From the NCBI RefSeq assembly GCF_035046485.1, contig NC_085137.1, positions 11,238,252 through 11,302,251 on the forward strand: 64,000 nt of DNA, written 5' to 3'. Of this stretch, positions 1 to 9,205 are shown piece after piece. Position numbers and translations under genes: made by a program. Each line of letters opens with the position of its first letter. Position 1 is the first letter of the stretch. Under the pieces are notes generated by a model. That model was given only the letters and a program-made list of their open reading frames with translations. It made no database searches and was not told the DNA's origin. This DNA comes from Aedes albopictus. Its lineage: Eukaryota > Arthropoda > Insecta > Diptera > Culicidae.

Positions 1-1
1 C

Positions 2-169
2 AAAGCCGGAAGGATACGGTGGGCGGGGCATGTTGCAAGAATACCGGACAACAACCCTGCAAAGTTGGTTTTCGCAACTGATCCGGTTAATACAAAAAGG
101 TGTGGAGCGCAGAGAGCACGATGGAAGAACCAGGTGGAGCGTAAATTGGCGAGCATTAGGCGTGACCGC
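2..169 (+). pseudogene. C-terminal fragment of a non-LTR retrotransposon polyprotein
   Basis: Reading from base 2 gives an open frame whose peptide contains RIRWAGHVARIPDNNPAKLV and, further on, CGAQRARWKNQVER. The R-x-R-W-AGHVARxP pattern followed by a basic W-K-N-Q stretch is typical of the extreme C-terminus of endonuclease/reverse-transcriptase proteins of RTE- and CR1-type LINEs. No RT core is visible because the window starts here. The frame runs into the left end of a MITE at 169, so the element is truncated by insertion or decay. The longer open frame in another phase (30-221) is a shadow of it. Family assignment is by motif memory; the identity as a LINE terminus is fairly secure, the clade is not. 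Confidence 0.6.
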
Positions 170-1770
170 CCGAGCAGAAGAAAATATCAACAGCATAATA
201 AAATATGTTATTTTGGCCTAATAACTGTATAATGGAATCAGTAATTTTTATGTTATTGGCATAACATATTATGTTATAAACTTGTCTGTCATAAGCGGCA
301 AAATAACAAATATCGGCATCAACATTTCAAAAGGGCGTAACTGCTTTCACAACCAATTACTTCTCACAGAGCTGTGCATCGTATATCATTCATCTTTCGC
401 AATTCACATCCATTAAACGAAAGAGGAGGATTTTATCCTTCTATTTGTGCTAGTGGATTGCTCACGAGGGATGAGATACGGTCCACAGCTTTATGAGAAG
501 GCATTGGTTGCAAAAGCAGTTACGCCCTTTTGAAATGTTGGTGCCGATATCATAACAAAAAAATGTTCCTAGAAAAATAATTCAATAACATGTTTTGTTA
601 GATCAATTACAACTTAATAACAGGAAATTTGTGAACTTGTTACTGTTGTGTTATTCTTCATCACATATTTCCCGAGCAGAGGAAAATATCAAAATAATAA
701 CAACGGAATCACAAAACCTGTTTTTATATCTCAGTTTGTTATTATTAACTTATTAAGTCATCACCGTTCCATAACATGTTTTGTTGGGCAATCTCATTTT
801 GTTATGATCGTGCTCTTGGTATATGTTCTTTAAATTACATTTCAATAACATGTTTTGTTGTAGCACAAGTTTGGTTATTATTGTGTCATTGAGACTAGTA
901 CAAATATTTGATCATTAATATTACAACATAACTAGCTTTGCAATCAAAACTACACCATTCGAGATTTTCGTTGTTCACAGCATTCCGTGAGGAACTGTAA
1001 GAGTAAATATTATTTTGTCATCAGTTCCTCTTCTTACTGACATTACGTTACAGTGCCAACTTACTAGCCTTTTGTTTTATAAGCACTTTGAAAAGTATAC
1101 CTGTTTTTTGTCCCAGTTTCAGTTAGGCATGAATACGAAAATAGAGAGTGTAATAGAGTGTTAGCCATTTTATGAAACATTTTGGATCAACTGGTGGAAT
1201 TCAACGACGAACAACACATTTTCGACAAAAATGTAAAAAAATAAGTCATCAAGAACTTCATTGATTATTTTTAGACATTTTATTTTTATTGATTTCACTG
1301 CATCGAGCCCACTTAGATTACCTAGGATAAATGAGTCAACCAATGAGGTAATAATGTAAATTAATCTTATAAACAATGAACCACCTAATAAAGGGTTCCA
1401 AAACGACGGTAGTTTTTCATCGTAAGTTGTTTGGAAAATAAACGAGAACTATTGTTTCTCTCTGTTTTCGATAACAAATCGCTTGCGACAACAATAGCGT
1501 CCCAATTATGAATGAAACATTTAACAATAGATCCTATTGTTGCGTATCCCATTGAATGCATATGGGACTTTGGAGGAGTTCCTATCCGCAACAGAAAAAA
1601 AAAGCAAATTTTGTTTTCAGATTGTTATCAATAACGTATTCATATCAAAATTTGTTATTGAAATATTTTCAAAATTCGCTGTTATTAAGTTGTTATTGAA
1701 ACTAACAAAACATGTTATTTTTCCAAAATAACACATTTTATTATGCTGTTGCTATTCCCTTCTGCTCGGG
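169..1770. mobile_element. CCCGAGCA-family MITE, copy A
   Basis: The left end reads CCCGAGCAGAAGAAAATATC and the right end is its inverted repeat (TTCTGCTCGGG at 1760-1770); similarity continues about 55 bp inward through CAACAGCATAATAAAAT. The interior is AT-rich with many GTTATT/AATAAC runs and no transposase frame. The TA duplication seen at copy D is not preserved here. A second MITE lies inside (313-547), and the left end of another family member starts at 671, so part of the length is acquired. Confidence 0.6.
313..547. mobile_element. Palindromic MITE (TCGGCATCAACATTTC ends)
   Basis: The left arm (TCGGCATCAACATTTCAAAA, then GGGCGTAACTGCTTT) is the inverted complement of the right arm ending GTTGGTGCCGA, with about 70 bp matched on each side. 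TA dinucleotides flank both ends (311-312, 548-549), the expected duplication for a Tc1/mariner-mobilised MITE. There is no coding capacity. Confidence 0.7.
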
Positions 1771-1993
1771 TTGTACATTCTCTATAGCAGAATAATGACT
1801 TAACATGTTCTACAACATAATATATTATTGAAATGTTATCTTGTGGATATATCCCAAAAACTTGAATATAACAAAATAAGATTGCCCAACAGAACGTGTT
1901 ATTAAAAAGATATATTTTGATAAGTTAACAATAACAAATTATGATATGAAAACAGGCTATGTGATTCTGTTGTTATCAATTTGCTATTGGAGT
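671..1993. mobile_element. CCCGAGCA-family element, copy B (interleaved with copy A)
   Basis: Starts CCCGAGCAGAGGAAAATATC. The left arm (about 671-820) has an inverted partner at about 1850-1990, where the complement of its segments around AACCTGTTTTTATATC and GGGCAATCTCATTTTGTTA is found. No terminal CCCGAGCA is visible at the right end, so that end is truncated or diverged. Its arms interleave with those of copy A (A left, B left, A right, B right), which simple nesting does not produce. Boundaries are approximate. Confidence 0.45.
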
Positions 1994-2221
1994 GCAATCC
2001 TATTTCGATTGCCAACATTCAGGCCATTTCGGGCCGCTATTAGGTACTAGACACGTACCCGAGCAAAGGCGGATAACAAAATGATAACAAGTTCTGTTAC
2101 CTGGTTATCATTCGTTTTATAATTTGGTTTGATAACTAATTGTGTTATACAATATTTTGTTCAATATTACGTTTAGTTATCAACATGTCATATGCTGATT
2201 TATCGACCGTATTCTATTAAT

Positions 2222-2968
2222 AACTTGATGATTTTGTGGCTATATCGGTCTCTTTCTACTCATAAGTATAAGGGAGTAGAGATCAAAGTGGATAATGAAA
2301 TGATAGATATGATAGAATTCGCTAGGTAGCGAACAAGTGTGAAAATTTTATAGAAGGTGAAATTAGGCAAGTAGGCCATGTATTGAACGAATACATCGAA
2401 TGCGTGAAACTTCTGCCGTGCGACCTGTGCTTTTAAACAGATCGGCTTGGTTGGTAGTTCATACCACCTTACCAAGACTGGCAAAAGTTTCAGGCACCCG
2501 ACTGCCTAATGTATTGTTCTGTTTTCATCACAAATTCTATCGATCGGTAGCTTTTTCGGAATTCGCACTCCGTTCATAGAGGTATGTCTATATCGCGGCG
2601 TGTTCTTCCTATTAGCTTTTTCGATCTTATAGGATAGAACACTTTTCTTTTTGAGCCAAACTTTTCATATCATATGCTGATTTATCGACCGTATTCTATT
2701 AATAACTTGATGATTTTGTGGCTATATCGGTCCTACCAACCAAGCCGATCTGTTTAAAAGCACAGGTCGCACGGCAGAAGTTTCACGCATTCGATGTATA
2801 CGTTCAATACATGGCCTACTTGCCTAATTTCACCTTCTATAAAATTTTCACACTTGTTCGCTACCTAGCGAATTCAATCATATCTATCATTTCATTATCC
2901 ACTTTGATCTCTACTCCCTTATACTTATGAGTAGAAAGAGACCGATATAGCCACAAAATCATCAAGTT
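2222..2968. repeat. Inverted-repeat element with ~235 bp near-identical arms
   Basis: The left arm 2222-2456 and right arm 2732-2968 are near-perfect inverted complements, so the same peptide-like frame appears on opposite strands in both. The ~275 bp spacer ends with a 62-bp direct copy (2669-2731) of 2189-2250, joined directly to the right arm. This resembles a hairpin or template-switch product rather than a standard transposon with target duplication. The frames inside the arms are not credible genes. Confidence 0.75.
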
Positions 2969-3127
2969 GTTATCAACATGAAAAATACAGCTGATTGATA
3001 ACTGGTGTTGTTATCAATTAGTTATCATTCAGAGCTATTTTATCGACCAAAATAGTAAAAATATACTTTACCGACATCGTCAGCAATTCAAAAAAGTTTC
3101 TTATAACCTACAACGACTGTTTTCAAC

Positions 3128-3205
3128 TATTGTGCCCAGGCGGGTCTCGAACCCTGATCGAGTGATTGTCGGTCGCAGCCGATAGCCCCTGTACCAATGG
3201 GATTG
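3128..3205 (-). repeat. tRNA-like segment (SINE head or decayed tRNA)
   Basis: On the minus strand the segment has a B-box-like AGGGTTCGAGACCC preceded by a possible anticodon-arm hairpin (TCGGCTGCGACCGA). The 5' and 3' acceptor strands do not pair, so it is not called as a functional tRNA gene. It may be the tRNA-derived head of a SINE or a relic inside the surrounding MITE. Confidence 0.35.
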
Positions 3206-3315
3206 TGTGAGTAAGAGTAATTGAAAAAGATGATAACAAAAATAACAAAATCATAACACCGATAACACAGTTTGTTATCAAAGTGATATCACTTTGTTAT
3301 TCGCCTTTGCTCGGG

Positions 3316-5290
3316 AAACCTTTCCCTGGCACAGATTTCAAGTCATAGAACTCTAGTGATGAAACCCGAAACGGGAGGCCCGATTAGGACTAGTTTTCCT
3401 AGACAAAACCAAGCTATGAACACAGCAGCAATGACTATCTTCTAAAAGGCAAGTTGCCAACTAAAACACAATTCCAGCATGACTGATGGACCCAAAGCAA
3501 AACATGAAACCTCGTCATCCTGTGACCGGAAGATGTTATCCATCTGGATAACAGGGCACATTTATGATCTGTGTTGTGCTGTGTGAATTTGTGATATTTC
3601 TTGTTTGTGAATTTGTAAGGTTCTGTGTATCGTGGTGTGTTAATCCATTGTAATAGTTTATTTACTTTTATTTTTGTAACAGCTTAATAAATGAAAAATG
3701 AAATGTATTCTGTACCGAGAAGAAACTGCCTTGAATAACGCACGTTACGGGAGGCTTGAGTTCATCTACCTGTCCTTCTTGACCAAATCAGGTGATTTAC
3801 CACTTCAAAATAGCAAACCAATATCACGTCTTATCTGGTTAGTCACCTGCACCTGTATAATGCGTAAAATTGACAAGGAATTGAAACCAAACATGCATAT
3901 ATAGATAGGCCATCTCAAGCTGAGGCGGCGATAAGGTTGAATCCCATAGCTGCAGGAAGTGTTTTTCAGAGTGACGAATCAAAAACCCAAAAAAAAAACA
4001 ATCACAGCGCTGCACCTGATCGGTAAACAGCCATACACAGGTATAGGTAAGCAGAGCATTCACCGAGTGACGAAATCCTCCGCATGAATCACCTCCTGCA
4101 TGTGTCACTACTTAGCAGCCAGCAGCAGTGCTCGTACGCCACAGAGAGCAGCCTCTCACAACCAGAGTGATTAGCCACTTAGCTTCTCGTGTAGCCTCCT
4201 GCTGCTGCAGAAGAAGGATCATCAACCAGCAGCACACAACAACAACGGATGATAATGCCTCAGGAAAAATCCCATTTCTTCCTATGAATTGCGCACACAC
4301 GTCGTCCTGGCCCCGACTACGCGTCAACCAACTCGAAATGGGTGGAGGAGGTTGATGCTATGACCTTTGCTCTTATCTGGTTGAACGTACGAACGCTTAC
4401 GCAGGAGGCGAATGGCGATTCAACCCCCTCGAAGCGACTCACTCATGCAGCAACCGCCTGCTTGGGTTATCCGTAACCATAGCTTATTTCAGCCCAGATA
4501 AGGCGTGGGTTTCTTTGCTGTTGCTGCCAGTGCTGCAATTTTTCGACAGGCCTTTATGATAGCGATATTTTGCTTTTTTCATTTTCTCCGTTTTAGTTTT
4601 CCTGTCAATGTTGCTTTCCGATCAGCAACACAGGAGCGAAATGAAATAGGTACTCACACTCGCACGCAGCGTGCTGAAAGCGAGAACTGACAGGGCTAAA
4701 TTTCCATTCAATTTTCTGTAGTTGAGTGTTTTCACCCGTGCTAGCGTATAGGGCACTCACTCTCACAAGCCACCGCTTGAGACGAATGGCCTTTCAGCAT
4801 GAGTAGTGTGTGGATCATTGGGAATTGATCTTGTTGGGTCGCTCACGAATGGAGCTCTCGGACTCTGTCAGTTCTCACATCGAGGAACTGAAAACGACCG
4901 CAGCAGTCATTCATTTTCGGCTGAAAAATAGGCACTGAGACTGATATTTTGCAGGACTGGTTGCTGCAATCAACGCCTTCTGCGAACGTGTGTCCCCAAC
5001 GAGCCAATCCTTGGGGAACCCACAATCAGCGGCAGCAAGCAAGCAAACAGGATCCATAAATACTTGATGCACTGAGTACAATATACGCAGGAAATCAGTA
5101 CAAATTACTTCCAACAGCGAAGCGCACTTCCGAGAAAATGGTTTGTTTTTAGCTCTTGGTCGGGATGATGGGACTTGGTGTGGGGTAATGTTTTCGCTCT
5201 CCGGGCCCAGTTTCTAAATCGAGCCCAGAATCGTGCCCTGGATCGAAGCAGGCAGGCAGGCGGCGGTGGCGGCCACTTCTGGATTGACGT
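3316..5290. other. Low-copy intergenic stretch, no gene recognised
   Basis: Between two MITEs lies about 2 kb with no convincing coding region, only short frames on both strands. Around 3520-3700 the AT-rich sequence ending in AATAAATGAAAAATGAAATG resembles the 3' end of a non-LTR element, but no protein supports this. From about 3900 to 5240 the GC content rises and no inverted repeats or array units are evident. Confidence 0.4.
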
Positions 5291-5291
5291 A

Positions 5292-6211
5292 CAGGGGATA
5301 CTCAAAATAACTGGGACAGTTAAAACTTTCACTTTTCAAAAAATATTCAACTAGCTGTAACTTTTCGAAAAGGGCATCTAATATTCTCAAATTTTTACTG
5401 TAAGTTTATCAATTAGGTGTGCATCAGTGGTCCAATTTTGGAAATGATCGGGCTCATCTTCACGAAGTTATGAAGATTCTAGAAAAAGTTATAATTATCC
5501 GATAGTTAACTTTGAGCTGTTGTATCTCCGGATTCAATGAACCGAATGCAATGAAATTTTGATAATTTATGACTCATATAATGAGCTATTGAAAACTTTT
5601 GACTAAACTTAAAATTCTTGACACGAAAGAAAATTATAACGATTAGATTATTTTTCTAATATAACATCAATTTATCCAAAACTTCATCATCGTTTTAAAA
5701 TTTGAGATAGTAATTATAGTTCAATTAAATTTCCTCTAATTAACTTGAATATAATCATGTTTCGAAGAAAAGCAACCAAATGGCCGGCATCAAATTGAAA
5801 AAGTAATGGGATGCATATGATAAATAGATAAATTTACTAAAAAACATAGAATAAATGAAATCGCTATAACTTTTTTTCTTATTAATAATTTCAAATTAAG
5901 TCGAATGTTTTTCAAAGTCCATTATAAGAGTCATAAATGGTCAAAATTTCATTGCATTCGGTTCATTGAATCCGGAGATATAACAGCTCAAAGTTAGCTA
6001 TCGGATAATTATACCTTTTTCTAGAATCTTCCTAACTTCGTGCAGAATAGCCCGATCTTTTCCAAAATTGGATCACTGATACACACCTAATTGATGAAAT
6101 TAGAGTAAAAATTTGAGAAAATTTGATGCCTTTTTCGAGAAGTTACTGCTAGTTGAACATTTTTTGAAAAGTGAAAATTTTACTTGTCCCAGTTATTTTG
6201 AGTATCCCCTG
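5292..6211. mobile_element. CAGGGGATA-family MITE, copy 1
   Basis: Ends read CAGGGGATACTCAAAATAAC and the inverse complement at 6192-6211, flanked by TA on both sides (5290-5291, 6212-6213). The long inverted arms share phrases with the other copies, such as CCGGATTCAATGAACCGAAT and the segment around ATCGGATAATTATA. No transposase is present. The TA duplication suggests mobilisation by a Tc1/mariner-type enzyme supplied elsewhere. Related copies are at 19487, 59110 and 63718. Confidence 0.85.
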
Positions 6212-6340
6212 TAAATCCTATACTCCGTGTCACACGCGCGGCAAGGGTTGTGACAGAGGTGGAACACCGTCATCGGAATTGGAGGGTGCCCAACAGGCAA
6301 AGCCTACAACATACCCTTTATAAATACTGCGGGCAGGGTA

Positions 6341-6841
6341 CCCGAGCAGAGTCTGACAACAAAATGATAGCAAATCGAAAACTCGATTTGTATTCAACAG
6401 CAAATTGATATCACATTTTGATATCAGTTGGTCTTGACTAAATTTGATTTCAAACTTAGATTTCGTTTTGCTGTCACTTCAAACTATAAAAAAAAAGTTT
6501 TTAAGTTATTTCATAACTTCTAGGAAATCTTGTATAATGCCTCTAGGAATATACCATTAGTGTAGTTACCTTATGGCATTTAGGATTTGATTTCAATCGA
6601 AAAACCCCTATATTTAACGATTTTTCCATTTTTTTTGTACTGATAGCAAAAACAGTTATCACTTTGCTATCACTGATAGCAGGAATTGTTTTCAACTTGC
6701 TGTTACGGGAACATTTTTCTGCTCTCATTTTTGATGTTTTAACCGTTAAAACGACCAAAATGACAACAACCTGAGTTATCATATTTTGCAATATCACAAC
6801 ATCAATATTTGTTTTCAATTTGCTGTCAGACTTTGCTCGGG
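6341..6841. mobile_element. CCCGAGCA-family MITE, copy D (cleanest copy)
   Basis: A 501-bp element beginning CCCGAGCAGAGTCTGACAAC and ending, in inverse complement, CCCGAGCAAAGTCTGACAGC. Perfect TA duplications flank it (6339-6340, 6842-6843). The interior is rich in AACAAAATGATAGCAA-like motifs in both orientations and lacks coding capacity. It defines the family ends used to recognise copies A-C. Confidence 0.85.
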
Positions 6842-7110
6842 TAGACGGTGCTGGCGCTTGTTGATACATTTTTCAACCTGCGGTAAAAGCATACAAAAAG
6901 AGTGGCATTTTAGCACGCGTGGCTTCGTCGTTTATCTGGGCTGCTTTGTTCAGAGGCGGCTGCAGGAAAGGGCTGTTCAATAGGGTGGCCCACACTTATA
7001 TGAATGTCATTTTTTTTTAAATGCCATGTCTTACCTCCTGAATCAGTTGCTTTGGACTCCCAAAAGTTACGTTCAAAATTTGAGCAAAATCAATAAAGTC
7101 TAAGGGGGCG

Positions 7111-7286
7111 CCGGAGCGGACCTGGCGTAATGGTTAGAACACTTGACTATCACGCCGAGGACCTGGGATCGAATCCCACTCCCGACAAACTCGCAAAATG
7201 TGAGTTCTTCCTTCGGAAGGGAAGTAAAGCGTGGGTCCCGAGATGAACTAGCCTAGGGCTAAAAATCTCGTTAATACAGATAAAAA
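7111..7286 (+). mobile_element. tRNA-derived SINE, Feilai-like, copy 1
   Basis: The tRNA-like head has an A-box-like region (GCGTAATGGTTAGAACAC) and a B-box GGGATCGAATCCC. A conserved body follows (GTGAGTTCTTCCTTCGGAAG, then GTGGGTCCCGAGATGAACTA) and the tail is TAATACAGATAAAAAAA. It is flanked by an imperfect duplication (AAGGGGGCGC / AAGGGGCGCT) of the host MITE. Near-identical copies are at 43384-43562 (minus) and 48831-49014. The Feilai name is from memory of the Aedes family and needs checking. Confidence 0.8.
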
Positions 7287-7309
7287 AAGGGGCGCTCAAC
7301 AAGCTTGAA

Positions 7310-7743
7310 TGCCGGGGCCCGTGGCGTAGTTGGTCACACGTTCGCTTCATATGCGGATGGTCATGGGTTTGATTCCCAGCCCCGGAACTTGCAATTTTTC
7401 ATCAGTTGCTTTTCCCCCGAGAGCTACTGACACTGACCCTCTTCTGAGCCCCATGGCTCAAACGGACCCGGATACTTGGACATCGGCGAACTGCTACTCA
7501 TAATGGACCCCCAATCGGACTGGAAAGGAACAACGGCCATCCATCATCATCCTTGTGCTCATCATTCTACTAGGTATAAAGTAGAAAAAGTGAAAGCAGC
7601 AGAAAGGCAACCAGTTCGATAAAGTAGAATAGAATCTAGGCGCTGTACAAAAATGTAAGTGCAGCTGTCAATTGAAATTGCTCACGTAGTGCCCCAGTGG
7701 ACAATAGAGCTGTAAATTAGGTTAAGTGATTAGGATTAGGAAT
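7310..7743 (+). mobile_element. Second tRNA-derived SINE family, copy 1
   Basis: The head GGCCCGTGGCGTAGTTGGTC with downstream GGGTTTGATTCCC is tRNA-like (A- and B-box). A 12-bp target duplication AACAAGCTTGAA flanks the insert exactly (7298-7309, 7744-7755). The body includes GAAAGCAGCAGAAAGGCAAC and AGGCGCTG, shared with the copy at 8741-9205. The 434-bp length is long for a simple tRNA SINE, so a composite body is possible. Confidence 0.75.
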
Positions 7744-7980
7744 AACAAGCTTGAAGTTTGTATGGAAAATCTTGGCCAAATGTATGCAGACATCTAAAGT
7801 TTTCGAATTTTGCCGCTAAGTGGCGCTGTTAGCGTTCAATATTCAAACCCTTTGGTATTTTTGTAGGTGACTATATACCAAACAACTTTGTCGAAGACCG
7901 CAAAGTGATCCAACGTCTGTGAAAAAAGTTATACCCTAGGCAAAGTGAGACAAAGTATTGAGATTTTATTATTGATATTA

Positions 7981-8136
7981 GGGGTTCTCACTAAACAGAT
8001 TAAATTGCTGCGTAAGCCATGATTTTCTGCTTATTTGAAATGTTTCATGATTTTGCGAATGAAATAATCAAAGATTGCCTTGGTGATCGCGACGTTTAAT
8101 CAGTTTAATCAGTTAACGCTGTTAAGTGAATCCCCC
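7981..8136. mobile_element. Small MITE (GGGATTCACTTAACAG ends), copy A
   Basis: A ~156-bp element with ends GGGGTTCTCACTAAACAG and, in inverse complement, GGGGGATTCACTTAACAG, flanked by TA (7979-7980, 8137-8138). The interior AGATTGCCTTGGTGATCGCG recurs at 15999-16133 and 56732-56895. It sits in the centre of the surrounding fold-back element. Confidence 0.8.
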
Positions 8137-8740
8137 TATTATTCCTTTACATGCACTGGAAAAATATCAATAATGTTTCACCTCACTTTACCTAGGGTAT
8201 AACTTTTTTCACATACGTTGGATCACTTTGCGGTCTTCGACAATGTTGTTTGGCATATAGTCACCTATAAAAATACCGAAGGGTTTGAAAATTGAACGCT
8301 AACAGCGCCACCTAGTTGCAAAATTCGAAAACTTAAGATTTCTGCATACATTTGGCCAAGATTTCCCATACAAACTTCAAGCTAGTTGAGCGCCCCCTTA
8401 GGCTTTATTGATTTTGTTCAAATTTTGAATGTAGCTTCTGGGAGTCCAAATCAATTGATTCAGGAGGAAAGACTTGGCATTTTTTCAAATTTGTTTTTGT
8501 TTTTCATATAAGTGTGGACCACCTTACTGTTCAATTTAAGTGTCTTATTAAGTTTTACGGCCATATTATGTTCAAACAAAAATATTTATTTTTTACTTCT
8601 TCAACATCGGGTTTCATAGAACTTCTGTGGTTTGATTATAATTTTGGGTAACGAATGAGGTCCGACATCTGACAAATGTTTTTTGTTCAATTTATAAGTA
8701 TAAACAGCAATACATTCAGGACTTCTATAACACGAACACT

Positions 8741-9205
8741 TGCCGTTGCCCGTGGTGCAGTGGACACATGTTCACTTAATAGCGGATGGTCATGCGTTCG
8801 ATCTCAGTTCCGGCACTTGCAATTATTCGTCATCTGCTCTTCCCCTCAAGAACGGCTGGCATTGATCCATGAACGGCAACTCATGACGGACCCTCCATCG
8901 AACTAGAAAAGGAACAATAGCCACGCATCAACATCATCGTGTTCATCCTTCTACCATTCTTCATTGCACGAAGAATTTTTTTGACAGATCTCAGCTCAGG
9001 TCACTTTGGCAGATAACGCACAGGCGAAGAAGAATAAAAACCAACGCCGTCTTTGACTTCTATATGCAAAACTGTCATTGTGACCTGAGAATTGTCACAT
9101 CGTGCAATGAAGAATGGACAGAGTAGAAAATGAAAGCAGCACATAGGCAACCAGTTCGATACAGTAGAATTAGTATAGAATGATTTTAGGCGCTGCCCGG
9201 ATAAA
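8741..9205 (+). mobile_element. Second tRNA-derived SINE family, copy 2
   Basis: The head TGCCGTTGCCCGTGGTGCAG and B-box-like GCGTTCGATCTCA match the copy at 7310. The body is shared (GGAACAATAGCCA..., GAAAGCAGCACATAGGCAAC, AGGCGCTG). A 162-bp MITE (8955-9116) interrupts the body. The B-box has diverged from consensus, so this copy is probably older. No clear target duplication was found. Confidence 0.65.
8955..9116. mobile_element. 162-bp MITE inside the SINE copy
   Basis: The left end CATTCTTCATTGCACGA is the exact inverse complement of the right end TCGTGCAATGAAGAATG; TCAGGTCAC inside the left arm is also mirrored by GTGACCTGA. The host SINE resumes on both sides by comparison with the intact copy. 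A target duplication is not obvious. Confidence 0.75.

Larger units (their letters stand above)
2058..3315. mobile_element. CCCGAGCA-family MITE, copy C
   Basis: The left end is CCCGAGCAAAGGCGGATAAC and the right end, in inverse complement, CCCGAGCAAAGGCGAATAAC; similarity runs about 33 bp. A TA precedes the left end (2056-2057) but the right flank is AA, so one copy of the duplication has mutated. A separate inverted-repeat element (2222-2968) and a tRNA-like segment lie inside, explaining the length compared with the 501-bp copy D. Confidence 0.65.
6983..8524. mobile_element. Fold-back MITE hosting three nested insertions
   Basis: The left end GGGTGGCCCACACTTATATG and the right end (inverse complement AGGTGGTCCACACTTATATG) are flanked by TA (6981-6982, 8525-8526). 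Long arms match inward: 6983-7110 pairs with about 8392-8524, and about 7744-7970 pairs with about 8160-8392 (shared GCGGTCTTCGAC, AACAGCGCCAC, TGGCCAAGATT). The left arm is interrupted by two SINEs (7111-7286, 7310-7743) and the centre by a small MITE (7981-8136). Removing these leaves a core of roughly 740 bp without coding capacity. Confidence 0.8.

Noticed and set aside
3128..3205. Functional tRNA gene on the minus strand
   Set aside because: Good B-box, but acceptor strands do not pair.
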